Assembly: GCF_036227605.1 (NCBI RefSeq)
Contig: NZ_CP109487.1
Coordinates: 7,675,001-7,739,000, forward strand
Source of the DNA: Streptomyces sp. NBC_01439
GTDB taxonomy: Bacteria > Actinomycetota > Actinomycetes > Streptomycetales > Streptomycetaceae
Length of the DNA: 64,000 nucleotides
Direction of reading: 5' to 3'
Of this stretch, positions 31,426 through 39,291 are shown in pieces. Position 1 is the first letter of the stretch. Each line of letters starts with the position of its first letter. The notes under the pieces were generated by a model. That model was not told the DNA's origin, did not search any database, and saw only the letters and a list, made by a program, of their open reading frames with translations. The position numbers and the translations under genes are program-made.

Positions 31426-32150
31426 TCCGGTACGGCGATGCCGGGGGTCAGGTCCGCGGCGGGCACCGGGGTTCCGTACGCCGGGGCCACCGGGACCACG
31501 CCCGCCCAGTGCGGCAGGTCCAGGTCCTCGGCGTCGTCGTTCACCGGGCCGCTGCGGATCTTCGCTGACACCTCGGCGAGGTCCACGCGGATCACCGAGG
31601 TGGCGGCGAGTTCCCGGGCGTTGGCCGGCCGGGTGTCGGCGGAGCGGCCCGGGGCGACGGCGTCGACCATGGCGTCCAGGGCCGTCCGGCACTCCGCCTC
31701 GTCCGTGACCTGGTGGGCGGTGCCGTGCACGACCACCGAGCGGTAGTTGAGCGAGTGGTGGAAGGCCGAGCGGGCCAGGACCAGTCCGTCGACGTGGGTC
31801 ACGGTCACGCAGACGGGCAGGCCCGGGTCGGTGCGGCGGGCCGCGAGCAGCGGGCGCGAGCCGGTCGAGCCGTGCATGTAGAGCGATTCGCCGACCCGGG
31901 CGTACAGCGTGGGCAGGACCACGGGCGCGCCGTCGCGGACGAAGCCGAGGTGGCAGACGTAGGCGCCGTCGAGTATCGAGTGCACCGTCTCGCGGTCGTA
32001 GCGCGCCCGGTCGCGGGAACGGCTGGGGACGGTGAGGTCGGTGGGCTCGTAGCTTCCGGCCGATCCGTCCGCGGCGGGCCCCTCGGTCCCTTCGGTCCTC
32101 TCGGTGGGTGCGGTCGTTGCGGGCGGTTCCGTCGCGGGCGTGGCGGTCAT
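31407..32150 (-). CDS. Pyridoxamine 5'-phosphate oxidase-fold (PPOX) flavin-binding protein
   Basis: A 247-residue split-barrel flavoprotein. About 45 Thr/Glu-rich residues precede the barrel ([60 protein letters not shown]). Such proteins bind FMN or F420. Because a MocR (PLP-binding) regulator is divergent across only 37 bases with a shared palindrome, a link to vitamin B6 or amino-acid metabolism is suggested, as inference. The ATG at 32,150 starts MTATPATEP. The 3' end overlaps the EamA gene. Confidence 0.83.
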   Translation of the reverse strand: MTATPATEPPATTAPTERTEGTEGPAADGSAGSYEPTDLTVPSRSRDRARYDRETVHSILDGAYVCHLGFVRDGAPVVLPTLYARVGESLYMHGSTGSRPLLAARRTDPGLPVCVTVTHVDGLVLARSAFHHSLNYRSVVVHGTAHQVTDEAECRTALDAMVDAVAPGRSADTRPANARELAATSVIRVDLAEVSAKIRSGPVNDDAEDLDLPHWAGVVPVAPAYGTPVPAADLTPGIAVPDYLSAL

Positions 32151-32164
32151 GGTGCCGACTCCAT

Positions 32165-32180
32165 TGCACTAGTGCATACT
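32165..32180. promoter_or_regulatory. 12-bp palindromic operator and -10 box between PPOX and MocR genes
   Basis: TGCACTAGTGCA (32,165-32,176) is a perfect palindrome in the 37-base divergent gap. The overlapping -10-like box CATACT (32,175-32,180) is 7 bases before the GTG of the MocR gene, fitting a leaderless transcript that the bound regulator would block. Confidence 0.7.
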
Positions 32181-32187
32181 GGGGTTT

Positions 32188-33522
32188 GTGCTAGGAGACT
32201 ATCGGATCACAGGACGTCGCGCAGCGGATATCGCCGCCGGCGTGGAGACGGGCGTGGCCTCGGGTGCGCTCCCGCCGGGTTCGCTGCTGCCGCCGATGCG
32301 GGAGCTGGCGGGCGAGCTGGGGGTGAACCCCAACACCGTGGCCGCCGCCTACCGGACGCTGCGCGAGCGCGGGGTCATCGAGACCGACGGGCGGCGAGGC
32401 AGCCGGGTGCGGGCCCGCCCGTCGAGCACGCCGCGGGACGCGCTGCGCATGGTGGTGCCGGAGGGCGTGCGTGACCTCGCGGAGGGCAGCCCGGACGTGT
32501 CCTTGCTCCCCGCGCTGGAGGGGCCCCTCGCCGCGGCCGCCCGCCGCTACGCGCTGGCGCCGACCCTCTACGGGGCGGCCCCGGTCGCCCCGGAGCTCGC
32601 GGAGCTGGCCCGGGCCGGCTTCGACGCGGACGGCGTGCCGCCGGGGCCGGTGGCGGTGACCTCCGGTGCGCTGGACGGGATCGAACGGGTGCTCACCGCC
32701 CATCTGCGGGCGGGCGACGCGGTGGCGGTCGAGGACCCGGGATGGGGCGGGGCGCTGGACCTGGTCCCGGCGCTCGGGCTGCGCGTGCTGCCGGTGGCCG
32801 TGGACGACGACGGGCCCCGGCCCGAGGCGGTGGCCCGGGCGCTGAAGGCCGGCGCGCGGGCGCTGGTGGTGACCTCGCGGGCGCAGAACCCGACCGGGGC
32901 CGCGGTGGGTGCGGAACGGGCGCGGGAGCTGCGGGCCCTGCTGGCGGACCACCCCGAGGTGCTGCTGATCGAGGACGACCACGGGAACGGGATCGTCGAC
33001 CTGCCGCTGCATCCGCTGGGCGGAGTGACCCGGCACTGGGTGCTGGTGCGGTCCACGGCGAAGGCGTACGGGCCGGACCTGCGGCTCGCGGTGCTGACCG
33101 GCGATGCGGTCACGCTGGACCGGCTGCGGGGTCGGCAACGGCTGGGGCCGGGCTGGGTGAGCCGGTTGCTGCAGTACGCGGTGGTGGAGCTGTGGGCCTC
33201 GGGCGCGGTCGACCCGGTGGCGGTGTCCCGCTCGTACGCGGAGCGGCGCGACGCGCTGGTCGAGGCGCTGCGGGAGCGGGGGGTCCGGGCGCACGGGCGC
33301 AGCGGCCTGAACGTCTGGGTGCCGGTGGTCGACGAGACGGTGGTCGTGACCCGGCTGCTCGCCGCCGGATGGGCGGTGTCCCCCGGGGCTGTCTTCCGGG
33401 TCGAGGCGGGGCCGGGGGTCCGGCTGACGGTCTCGCAGCTGTCGGCCGACGAGGTGCCGGGCCTGGCGGACGCGGTGGCCGCGGCGGCCAGTGTGGGAGC
33501 GGCGGGCGTGCGGTACGACTGA
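32188..33522 (+). CDS. MocR-type GntR regulator with aminotransferase-like domain
   Basis: A 444-residue fusion. Residues 8-75 are a GntR winged helix (SLLPPMRELAGELGVNPNTV; RTLRERGVIETDGRRGSRV). Residues 95-440 follow the fold-type-I aminotransferase (LYGAAPVAPELAELAR; SRAQNPTGAAVG; LLIEDDHGN). The PLP-lysine region reads VRSTAKAYGPDLRLAVLTG, with the lysine in STAK. MocR proteins use PLP to sense B6 or amino acids (PdxR, GabR). The GTG at 32,188 was chosen on the leaderless promoter. Confidence 0.88.
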   Translation: MLGDYRITGRRAADIAAGVETGVASGALPPGSLLPPMRELAGELGVNPNTVAAAYRTLRERGVIETDGRRGSRVRARPSSTPRDALRMVVPEGVRDLAEGSPDVSLLPALEGPLAAAARRYALAPTLYGAAPVAPELAELARAGFDADGVPPGPVAVTSGALDGIERVLTAHLRAGDAVAVEDPGWGGALDLVPALGLRVLPVAVDDDGPRPEAVARALKAGARALVVTSRAQNPTGAAVGAERARELRALLADHPEVLLIEDDHGNGIVDLPLHPLGGVTRHWVLVRSTAKAYGPDLRLAVLTGDAVTLDRLRGRQRLGPGWVSRLLQYAVVELWASGAVDPVAVSRSYAERRDALVEALRERGVRAHGRSGLNVWVPVVDETVVVTRLLAAGWAVSPGAVFRVEAGPGVRLTVSQLSADEVPGLADAVAAAASVGAAGVRYD

Positions 33523-33526
33523 CGGG

Positions 33527-33558
33527 CGCCCGAGCGCCCGAGCGCCCGAGCGCCCGAG
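33527..33558 (+). repeat. Tandem 8-bp repeat, four copies
   Basis: CGCCCGAG is repeated four times without change, beginning 5 bases after the MocR stop codon. It lies in a 374-base gap (33,523-33,896) that otherwise has no gene, only the terminator at 33,847. Confidence 0.75.
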
Positions 33559-33846
33559 CGACCGGGCGCTCCGGCGCCGCGGAGCCGGACTTCGGACTCC
33601 GGCAGGGAACCCGCGGCGCAGTGGAACCCGGGGCTCGCCAGTCCGGCCTTGGCGGTCGGCCCCGCCCGGGCCGCGCCCGGGCCGCCGGGTTTGCCAGCGG
33701 GATCCGGGGCCGGCCGGGGGAGCGGGGGGAGACTGCTCGACGGGATGCCGGTTCCGTACGGGCTGAACACCGAACCGGCGTCGGCGGCCGTCGCGAGATC
33801 CTGCGGGCCGGGCGGATCCCCTGCTCGGTAGGGCCCGGCGGTCGAC

Positions 33847-33890
33847 CGACCCCGTCGGGGCGGGACCCCATGCCGCCCCGACGGGGTCGG
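33847..33890. terminator. Long terminator hairpin before the third EamA gene
   Basis: Near-perfect arms GACCCCGTCGGGGCGG and CCGCCCCGACGGGGTC flank a 9-base loop, immediately downstream of the leftward EamA gene and able to serve the rightward MocR transcript as well. Confidence 0.78.
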
Positions 33891-33896
33891 GGAAGG

Positions 33897-34904
33897 TCAG
33901 GCGGGCCTGCGGGCCCCGGGGCGGGTCTGGGTCAGGGCCGCGCCGGCCAGGACGATCGCGGCGCCGACCGGGGTGTTCCAGTGGAGTTGCTCGCCGAGGA
34001 CCAACACGCCCGCCGTGGTGGCGATGACCGGGATGAAGTAGGTGACCATCTGCGCAGTGGTCGGGCCGACCTCCGTCACCAGCCCGTACTGCATTTGCAG
34101 GGCCATGCCCGTACCGAGGGCGCCCAGCGCGATCACCGACAGGGTCGGCCAGAGCGGGAACGAGCTCGGGGTCGAGGTGAAGACGGCGCTCACGAGCGCG
34201 AGCTGGAGCGTGGAGACCATGAGCTGGCCGCCGGTCAGAGCCACCGGGGAGCCGGGGGTCCCGGCCAGCGTGCGCCGGACGTAGATCCAGCCGACGGGGT
34301 AGCACAGGGACGCGAGCAGGGCGAACGCCGTGCCCTTGGCGTCGACGCCGGAGAAGCCCTGCCAGGCACCGAGCACGGTCAGGACGCCGAGGAAGCCCAG
34401 GCCCAGTCCGGCGAACCGGCGGCGCGTCGGGCGGTCCTCGGACAGCGCGACCAGCGACAGCGCCATGCCCCACAGTGGCGAGGTGGCGTTGCAGATGCCG
34501 GCCAGGCTGGAGGGGATGCTCAGCTCCGCGTACGCGAAGAGCGAGAACGGGGCGGTGTTGAGCAGCAGCGCCGCCACGGTCAGGTGGCCCCAGGTGCGCA
34601 GGCCCCGGGGGAGCGGCTCGCGGCGGACCAGCAGCACGGTGAGGAGGGCGAGCGCGCCGAACAGGACCCGGCCGAGCGCCACCTGGAACGGAGCGTAGGC
34701 CTCCGTGCCGACCTTGATCAGGAGGAAGCTGAAGCCCCAGACGACCGAGAGGATCGCGAACCGGATCCGCCAGTCCAGCAGGCCGCCCCGGCGCCGGCCG
34801 GTGGAGGGGGCGGCGGTCGTGGTGGGGGCTGCGGTCGTGGTGGGGGAGGCCGGGGACGGGGAGGCGGCCGGGAGGGTCGGTCCGGCGGTGGTCGGTGCGC
34901 TCAT
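33897..34904 (-). CDS. EamA/DMT-superfamily transporter
   Basis: A 335-residue exporter-like protein. The first 45 residues are Thr/Ala/Pro-rich (SPTTTAAPTTTAAPSTG) and cytoplasmic. Ten helices follow, with EamA landmarks SVVWGFSFLLIKVG, SIPSSLAGICNATSPLWGM and TYFIPVIATTAGVLVLGE. ATG at 34,904 with AAGGGG upstream. It is divergent from a LysR gene across 74 bases, the standard arrangement for a LysR-controlled exporter. Confidence 0.87.
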   Translation of the reverse strand: MSAPTTAGPTLPAASPSPASPTTTAAPTTTAAPSTGRRRGGLLDWRIRFAILSVVWGFSFLLIKVGTEAYAPFQVALGRVLFGALALLTVLLVRREPLPRGLRTWGHLTVAALLLNTAPFSLFAYAELSIPSSLAGICNATSPLWGMALSLVALSEDRPTRRRFAGLGLGFLGVLTVLGAWQGFSGVDAKGTAFALLASLCYPVGWIYVRRTLAGTPGSPVALTGGQLMVSTLQLALVSAVFTSTPSSFPLWPTLSVIALGALGTGMALQMQYGLVTEVGPTTAQMVTYFIPVIATTAGVLVLGEQLHWNTPVGAAIVLAGAALTQTRPGARRPA

Positions 34905-34965
34905 GCCCCTTACTGTGCGTGCATCAACTTCGTAGGACAAGCGAGAGTTTCTCGGGGTGGCGTCG

Positions 34966-34971
34966 TAGCAT
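34966..34971 (+). promoter_or_regulatory. Leaderless -10 box for the lysR-type gene
   Basis: TAGCAT lies 7 bases before the ATG at 34,979, consistent with transcription starting at or next to the start codon. I found no clear -35 box. Confidence 0.5.
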
Positions 34972-34978
34972 TGCTTAC

Positions 34979-35899
34979 ATGTTGAACCTGGAGCGGCTGC
35001 GCACCCTGGACGCCCTCGCCCGCCACGGCTCGGTCAGCGGTGCGGCCGACGGCCTCCACGTCACCACCTCGGCCGTGTCCCAGCAGCTGGCCAAGTTGGA
35101 GCGCGAGGTCGGACAGCCGCTGCTGGCCAGGAACGGGCGCGGGGTCCGGCTCACCGACGCCGGGCGGCTGCTCGCCGATCACGCCGCCCGGATCATCTCC
35201 CAGGTGGAGCTCGCCCAGGCCGATGTCGAAGCCCAGCGGGGCTGCGCCGTGGGCGAGTTGCGGATCGGCGCCTTCCCGACCGCCATGCGCGGGCTGCTGC
35301 CCCGGGCCCTGGCCGCACTGCGGGCGGGGCATCCGGAGCTGCGGGTCAGGGTGCGCGAGCAGGAGCCCGAGGAGAGCATGGCGGCCGTCGTGCGCGGGGA
35401 CCTCGACCTGGCCCTGGCGATCGACTGGCACAACAAGCGGATGCCGGTGCCCGCCGAGCTCACCCGGACCCACCTGCTGGACGACACCGTCGACATCGCG
35501 GTCCCGGCCGGCCACCGGCTGGCCGACCGGACCGCGAGCTCCCCGAAGTCCGGGATCTCCCTCGCCGAATTCGGCGACGACGACTGGATCTCCTGGAACG
35601 AGGGGCAGTTCTGCTACGAGTGGCTGGTCTTCACCCTGCGCGGTACGGGCATCGAGCCGCGCATCGCCCACATCGCCGAGGAGCACCACACCCAGCTGGC
35701 CTTCGTGGAGGCCGGACTCGGCGTGTGCGTGGCACCGAAGCTGGGCCGCGGCCCGGTGCCGCCGGGCGTGCGGCTGCTGCCGGTCTGCGACAGCGTACGC
35801 CGCCACGTCTACGCCGTCTGGCGCGCGGACGCCGACCGCAGGCCCTCCATCCGGGCCGCGGTCGACGCCCTGCGGCAGGCGGCCGCCGGCCTTCGGTAG
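34979..35899 (+). CDS. LysR-family transcriptional regulator
   Basis: A 306-residue regulator with the N-terminal helix-turn-helix (LRTLDALARHGSVSGAADGL; TTSAVSQQLAKLEREVGQPL) and a periplasmic-binding-like effector domain (GELRIGAFPTAMRGLLP; HTQLAFVEAGLGVCVAPKLG). It most likely controls the divergent EamA exporter, by analogy with other LysR/exporter pairs. Start ATG supported by the leaderless -10 box. Confidence 0.88.
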   Translation: MLNLERLRTLDALARHGSVSGAADGLHVTTSAVSQQLAKLEREVGQPLLARNGRGVRLTDAGRLLADHAARIISQVELAQADVEAQRGCAVGELRIGAFPTAMRGLLPRALAALRAGHPELRVRVREQEPEESMAAVVRGDLDLALAIDWHNKRMPVPAELTRTHLLDDTVDIAVPAGHRLADRTASSPKSGISLAEFGDDDWISWNEGQFCYEWLVFTLRGTGIEPRIAHIAEEHHTQLAFVEAGLGVCVAPKLGRGPVPPGVRLLPVCDSVRRHVYAVWRADADRRPSIRAAVDALRQAAAGLR

Positions 35900-35945
35900 G
35901 TCTGCCGGTCTGCGGTTCGCGGTCCGCCGGTCCGACACGACACGC

Positions 35946-36425
35946 CTACAGCTTGCGGAAGTCCCAGGAGACGATCGAGTCGGGGGTCAGCCGGATCCAG
36001 GCGTGCCGCCCGTCGTGCGGCATCTCCTCGATGCCGAAGTTCTTGACCGGGAAGATCCGCTCGGCCTCCGCGAGCTCGGGGCAGGGCTCGCCGGTGCGCG
36101 GGGCCTCGCCCACGAAGGCGGCGCTGCCGGACAGCTCCACCCCGCGCAGTTCGTCGTACGACTCGCCGGCGTCCACGACCACCGAGATCCGCGGATCCTT
36201 GCTCAGGTCGGACCAGCGGCGGCTGCGCGTGATCGAGTACAGCCACAGCGAGCTGCCGTCCCACGCGAACCACAGGGCGCCCACGTGCGGGCGCCCGTCG
36301 GGGGAGACCGTCGCGACCCGACAGGTCCTCTGCTCGCGCAGGAAGGAGTCCACTTCCGCGTCGCTCATCATGATGCGCCGGCCCCGCCGCTGCGAGGTTC
36401 CGGTTCCTGACCCGTCCACGTCCAT
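35946..36425 (-). CDS. PPOX-class split-barrel flavin/F420-binding protein
   Basis: A 159-residue split barrel (FLREQRTCRVATVSPDGRPH; LWFAWDGSSLWLYSITRSRR; DPRISVVVDAGESYDELRGV). Actinobacterial members often use coenzyme F420 or FMN to reduce small molecules. The N-terminus (MDVDGSGTGTSQ) is low-complexity, and MMSDAEVDSF may be the real start. It is divergent from the isochorismatase-fold gene across 76 bases and is distinct from the PPOX gene at 31,407. Confidence 0.83.
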   Translation of the reverse strand: MDVDGSGTGTSQRRGRRIMMSDAEVDSFLREQRTCRVATVSPDGRPHVGALWFAWDGSSLWLYSITRSRRWSDLSKDPRISVVVDAGESYDELRGVELSGSAAFVGEAPRTGEPCPELAEAERIFPVKNFGIEEMPHDGRHAWIRLTPDSIVSWDFRKL

Positions 36426-36501
36426 CCGTACTGCACCCCTTCACATCTGACTGTGTGTCAGGAATCATGAGCGCTCTTCCGTCGCCACGCCAGGGGGAGC
36501 C

Positions 36502-37116
36502 ATGCCGGATCTCGATCCCGCCACCACCGCGCTGCTCACCGTCGAGTGCCAGAACGGTGTCGTGGGCGAGGAGAGCGCGCTGCCCGAACTGGCGAAGGAG
36601 GCCCGGGACTCGGGGATGCTGGACCGGGTGGCCGCGCTCGTCGACGCCGCGCGCGGGGCCGGCGTCCAGGTGCTTCACGCGGTTGCCGAACGACGGCCCG
36701 ACGGGCTCGGCGCGAACGCCAACGCCCGGCTGTTCCGGGCCGCGGAGCGGCTGCCCGTGCGCCAGCTGACCGGGAGCCGGGCGGTGGAGGTTGCCGCGCC
36801 CATCGTCGTCGCCGGGCAGGACCTGGTGGTCCGCCGGCTGCACGGACTCTCCCCGATGGCCGGTACCGACCTCGACCCCCTGCTGCGCAATCTCGGCATC
36901 CGCACCCTCGTCGTCACCGGGGTCTCCTCCAACATCGCCATCCCGAACACCGTCTTCGACGCCGTGAACCTCGGCTACCGGGTGGTGGTCCCGGAGGACG
37001 CCATCGCCGGGGTGCCGGCCTCCTGCACCGCCGAGGTGATCCGCAACTCCCTCGCGCTGGTAGCGGACATCACCACCGCCGAAGAGCTCCTCGATCAGTG
37101 GGCTCCCGCGACCTGA
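36502..37116 (+). CDS. Isochorismatase-fold protein lacking the catalytic triad
   Basis: A 204-residue cysteine-hydrolase (isochorismatase) fold. The family triad is Asp, Lys and Cys. Here the Asp position is E15 (LLTVECQNG instead of a VxDxQN form), the Lys region reads LVVRRLHGLS, and the Cys position is A146 (VSSNIAIPNT instead of xxNVCVxxT). The fold is otherwise complete, including MAGTDLDPLLRNLGIRTLVV. The protein is therefore probably non-hydrolytic, possibly ligand-binding. ATG at 36,502 with GGGGGAG upstream. Confidence 0.82.
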   Translation: MPDLDPATTALLTVECQNGVVGEESALPELAKEARDSGMLDRVAALVDAARGAGVQVLHAVAERRPDGLGANANARLFRAAERLPVRQLTGSRAVEVAAPIVVAGQDLVVRRLHGLSPMAGTDLDPLLRNLGIRTLVVTGVSSNIAIPNTVFDAVNLGYRVVVPEDAIAGVPASCTAEVIRNSLALVADITTAEELLDQWAPAT

Positions 37117-37473
37117 CGCCCGTAGCCCGGTCGACTGCTGACCGGAGTGATCGTCTGAGTTCACGCGTGCGCAGCAGGCCCGGCTGGCTGGGCGACCTCG
37201 CGGGCGCCATCCAGTTACTGGGGTCCTGGGTTTCCGGGGCCCCGAGGCTCGGCGTACCCGTCCAGCGCGGTGATCCCCTTCTGCGGCGGCCTGTCGATCA
37301 CCCGGTAGGCGGGGGAGCGAGCGTGAACAACGGAAACAGGTTAAACAGCCGGTTTCTTGGTAGGTTGGCGGACGCGGACGTGTGCCAGGCAGGGCCGTGT
37401 CCGCGCGCCCCAACTGCTCTGGCGGACGGCCGGAGCGGAGGGGTCGAAGCCGACGGAAGGTGACGGGGACGCG
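37117..37473. other. Regulatory gap before the ABC operon, 357 bases
   Basis: No gene is visible. The relatively AT-rich stretch 37,321-37,370 carries the candidate autoregulator element listed separately; the rest shows no repeat or RNA signal. Confidence 0.55.
37334..37355 (+). promoter_or_regulatory. Candidate 22-bp autoregulator-responsive element
   Basis: The half-sites AAACAGG (37,334-37,340) and CCGGTTT (37,349-37,355) form an inverted repeat with one mismatch over 22 bases, the spacing and A-C/G-T pattern seen in ScbR/ArpA-type operators. It lies 118 bases before the ABC operon, which ends at a gene for a ScbR-type regulator. Confidence 0.5.
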
Positions 37474-39291
37474 ATGAAATCGGAGCAGGTGCAACCGTTG
37501 GAAGCAGTGGGGCTTGGCGAGTTATTGCGCCCCGTCACGTCGAGGCTGGTCGCGGCGATCGGGCTGCAGGCCGTCGCGGCGGTGGTCGCCGTGGTGCCGT
37601 TCGCCGCGGTGGCGGAACTGGCGGGGGTGTTCTTGGTGGACGGCCCGGTCGACGAGGGCGCGGCACGGACGGTCGCCGCCGCCGCGGGCGGCGCGCTGAT
37701 GCTGTGGCTGGTGCTGAACACCGCGGCGGGAGCGATCGCCCATGCCGCGGACCTGGATTTCCAGCTCTCGGTGCGACGGAGGATGGTCGACCGGCTCGGC
37801 CGGGTGCCACTGGGATGGTTCACCGATCGCGGAGCGGGCGGAATCGGGAAGGCGGTCCAGCACGACGTGGACACCATGCACCACCTGGTGGCCCACTCCT
37901 TGCTGAACCTCACCGCGAGCGTGGTCACCCCGCTCGCGACCCTGGTCTACCTCTTCGTGGTGGATTGGCGGATGGCGTTGATCCTGATGATCCCGCTGGT
38001 GATCGGAATCGGGCTGTTCATCAAGATGATGGTGAGCCTGGACGCCCAGACCGCCGCCTACGAGCAGGCCCAGGAGCGCATCGTCTCCAGGGTCATCGAG
38101 TTCGTCGAAGGCATCGCCGTCGTCAAGATGTTCGGCCAGGCCCGGCGAGCGCACCGTCAGTACGCGCAGGCCGCCGACGACTTCACCACGTTCTTCATCG
38201 CCTGGATCTCCAAGGGCTACCGGGCCACCGCGGCGTCGGCACTGATCCTCGGCCCGGTCACGATCCTGCTCACCGTGCTGGTCGGCGGCACGGCACTCGT
38301 CTCGTCCGGTTCGCTCGACCCGCTCGACCTGCTGCCGTTCGCCATCCTGGGCCTGAGCGTGGCCGCACCCCTGCAGGCGCTCGACTTCCACGGTCACGAC
38401 ATGGAGATGGCCGGGGCGGCCGCCAAGCGCGTGGGCGCACTGCTCGCCGCGCCGGAACTCGCGGTTTCCGATGCGCCGCAGCGGCCGGAGACCGATGGCG
38501 GTGTCCGCGTGGAGCTGTCCGGCGTCGAGTTCGCCTACGACGCGGACCGGCCGGTCCTGAGCGGCATCGACCTGGCCCTCGAACCCGGCAGCGTGACCGC
38601 CCTCGTGGGGAGCTCGGGTTCGGGCAAGACGACGCTCGCGAAGCTGCTGCCCCGGTTCTTCGACCCGACCGCGGGCACCGTCACCATCGGCGGCGTGAAC
38701 CTGTGCGACATCGACCCGGACCAGCTGTACCGGCTGGTGTCGTTCGTCCTGCAGGACGTACAGCTGCTGCACGCCACCGTGCGGGACAACATCCGGCTCG
38801 CCCGTCCCGACGCGGACGACGAAGCGGTGCGTCGCGCGGCTCGCGCGGCCGCCATCGACCGGCGCATCGAGGAACTGCCGGGTGGCTACGACTCGATGGT
38901 GGGCAAGGACGTCCGCTTCTCCGGCGGCGAGGCACAGCGGATCTCCATCGCCCGGGCGATCCTCGCGGACACCCCGATCGTGGTGCTCGACGAGGCGACC
39001 GCCCATGCCGATCCGGAATCGGAGGCGCAGATCCAGGACGCGCTGTCGGAACTGGCCGTGGGGCGAACCGTGCTCGTCGTCGCGCACCGGCTGGCCTCGG
39101 TCGTCGGCGTCGACCGCATCGTGGTCCTCGAACAGGGCCGGATGGTCGAGCAGGGCACGCACCAGGAGCTGCTCGCCGCCGGCGGGCGGTACCGGCGGAC
39201 TTGGAACCTGCAGGAGCAGGCCGGCGCCGAGGAGACCGACGGCCACGACGCCCACGCCGGCGCCGGCATCGCGAAGGAGGAAGCGCGATGA
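37474..39291 (+). CDS. ABC transporter, fused permease/ATPase, subunit 1
   Basis: A 605-residue half-transporter of exporter (type IV) fold. Six helices occupy residues 20-310. The ATPase has Walker A GSSGSGKTT, Q-loop VLQDVQL, signature FSGGEAQR, Walker B IVVLDEAT and H-loop VAHRL. Sequence style resembles the IrtAB/YbtPQ branch that imports ferri-siderophores with an exporter fold, but a drug or signal exporter is equally possible. ATG at 37,474. The stop overlaps the next start by 4 bases (ATGA), so both subunits are made from one message and probably form a heterodimer. Confidence 0.87.
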   Translation: MKSEQVQPLEAVGLGELLRPVTSRLVAAIGLQAVAAVVAVVPFAAVAELAGVFLVDGPVDEGAARTVAAAAGGALMLWLVLNTAAGAIAHAADLDFQLSVRRRMVDRLGRVPLGWFTDRGAGGIGKAVQHDVDTMHHLVAHSLLNLTASVVTPLATLVYLFVVDWRMALILMIPLVIGIGLFIKMMVSLDAQTAAYEQAQERIVSRVIEFVEGIAVVKMFGQARRAHRQYAQAADDFTTFFIAWISKGYRATAASALILGPVTILLTVLVGGTALVSSGSLDPLDLLPFAILGLSVAAPLQALDFHGHDMEMAGAAAKRVGALLAAPELAVSDAPQRPETDGGVRVELSGVEFAYDADRPVLSGIDLALEPGSVTALVGSSGSGKTTLAKLLPRFFDPTAGTVTIGGVNLCDIDPDQLYRLVSFVLQDVQLLHATVRDNIRLARPDADDEAVRRAARAAAIDRRIEELPGGYDSMVGKDVRFSGGEAQRISIARAILADTPIVVLDEATAHADPESEAQIQDALSELAVGRTVLVVAHRLASVVGVDRIVVLEQGRMVEQGTHQELLAAGGRYRRTWNLQEQAGAEETDGHDAHAGAGIAKEEAR

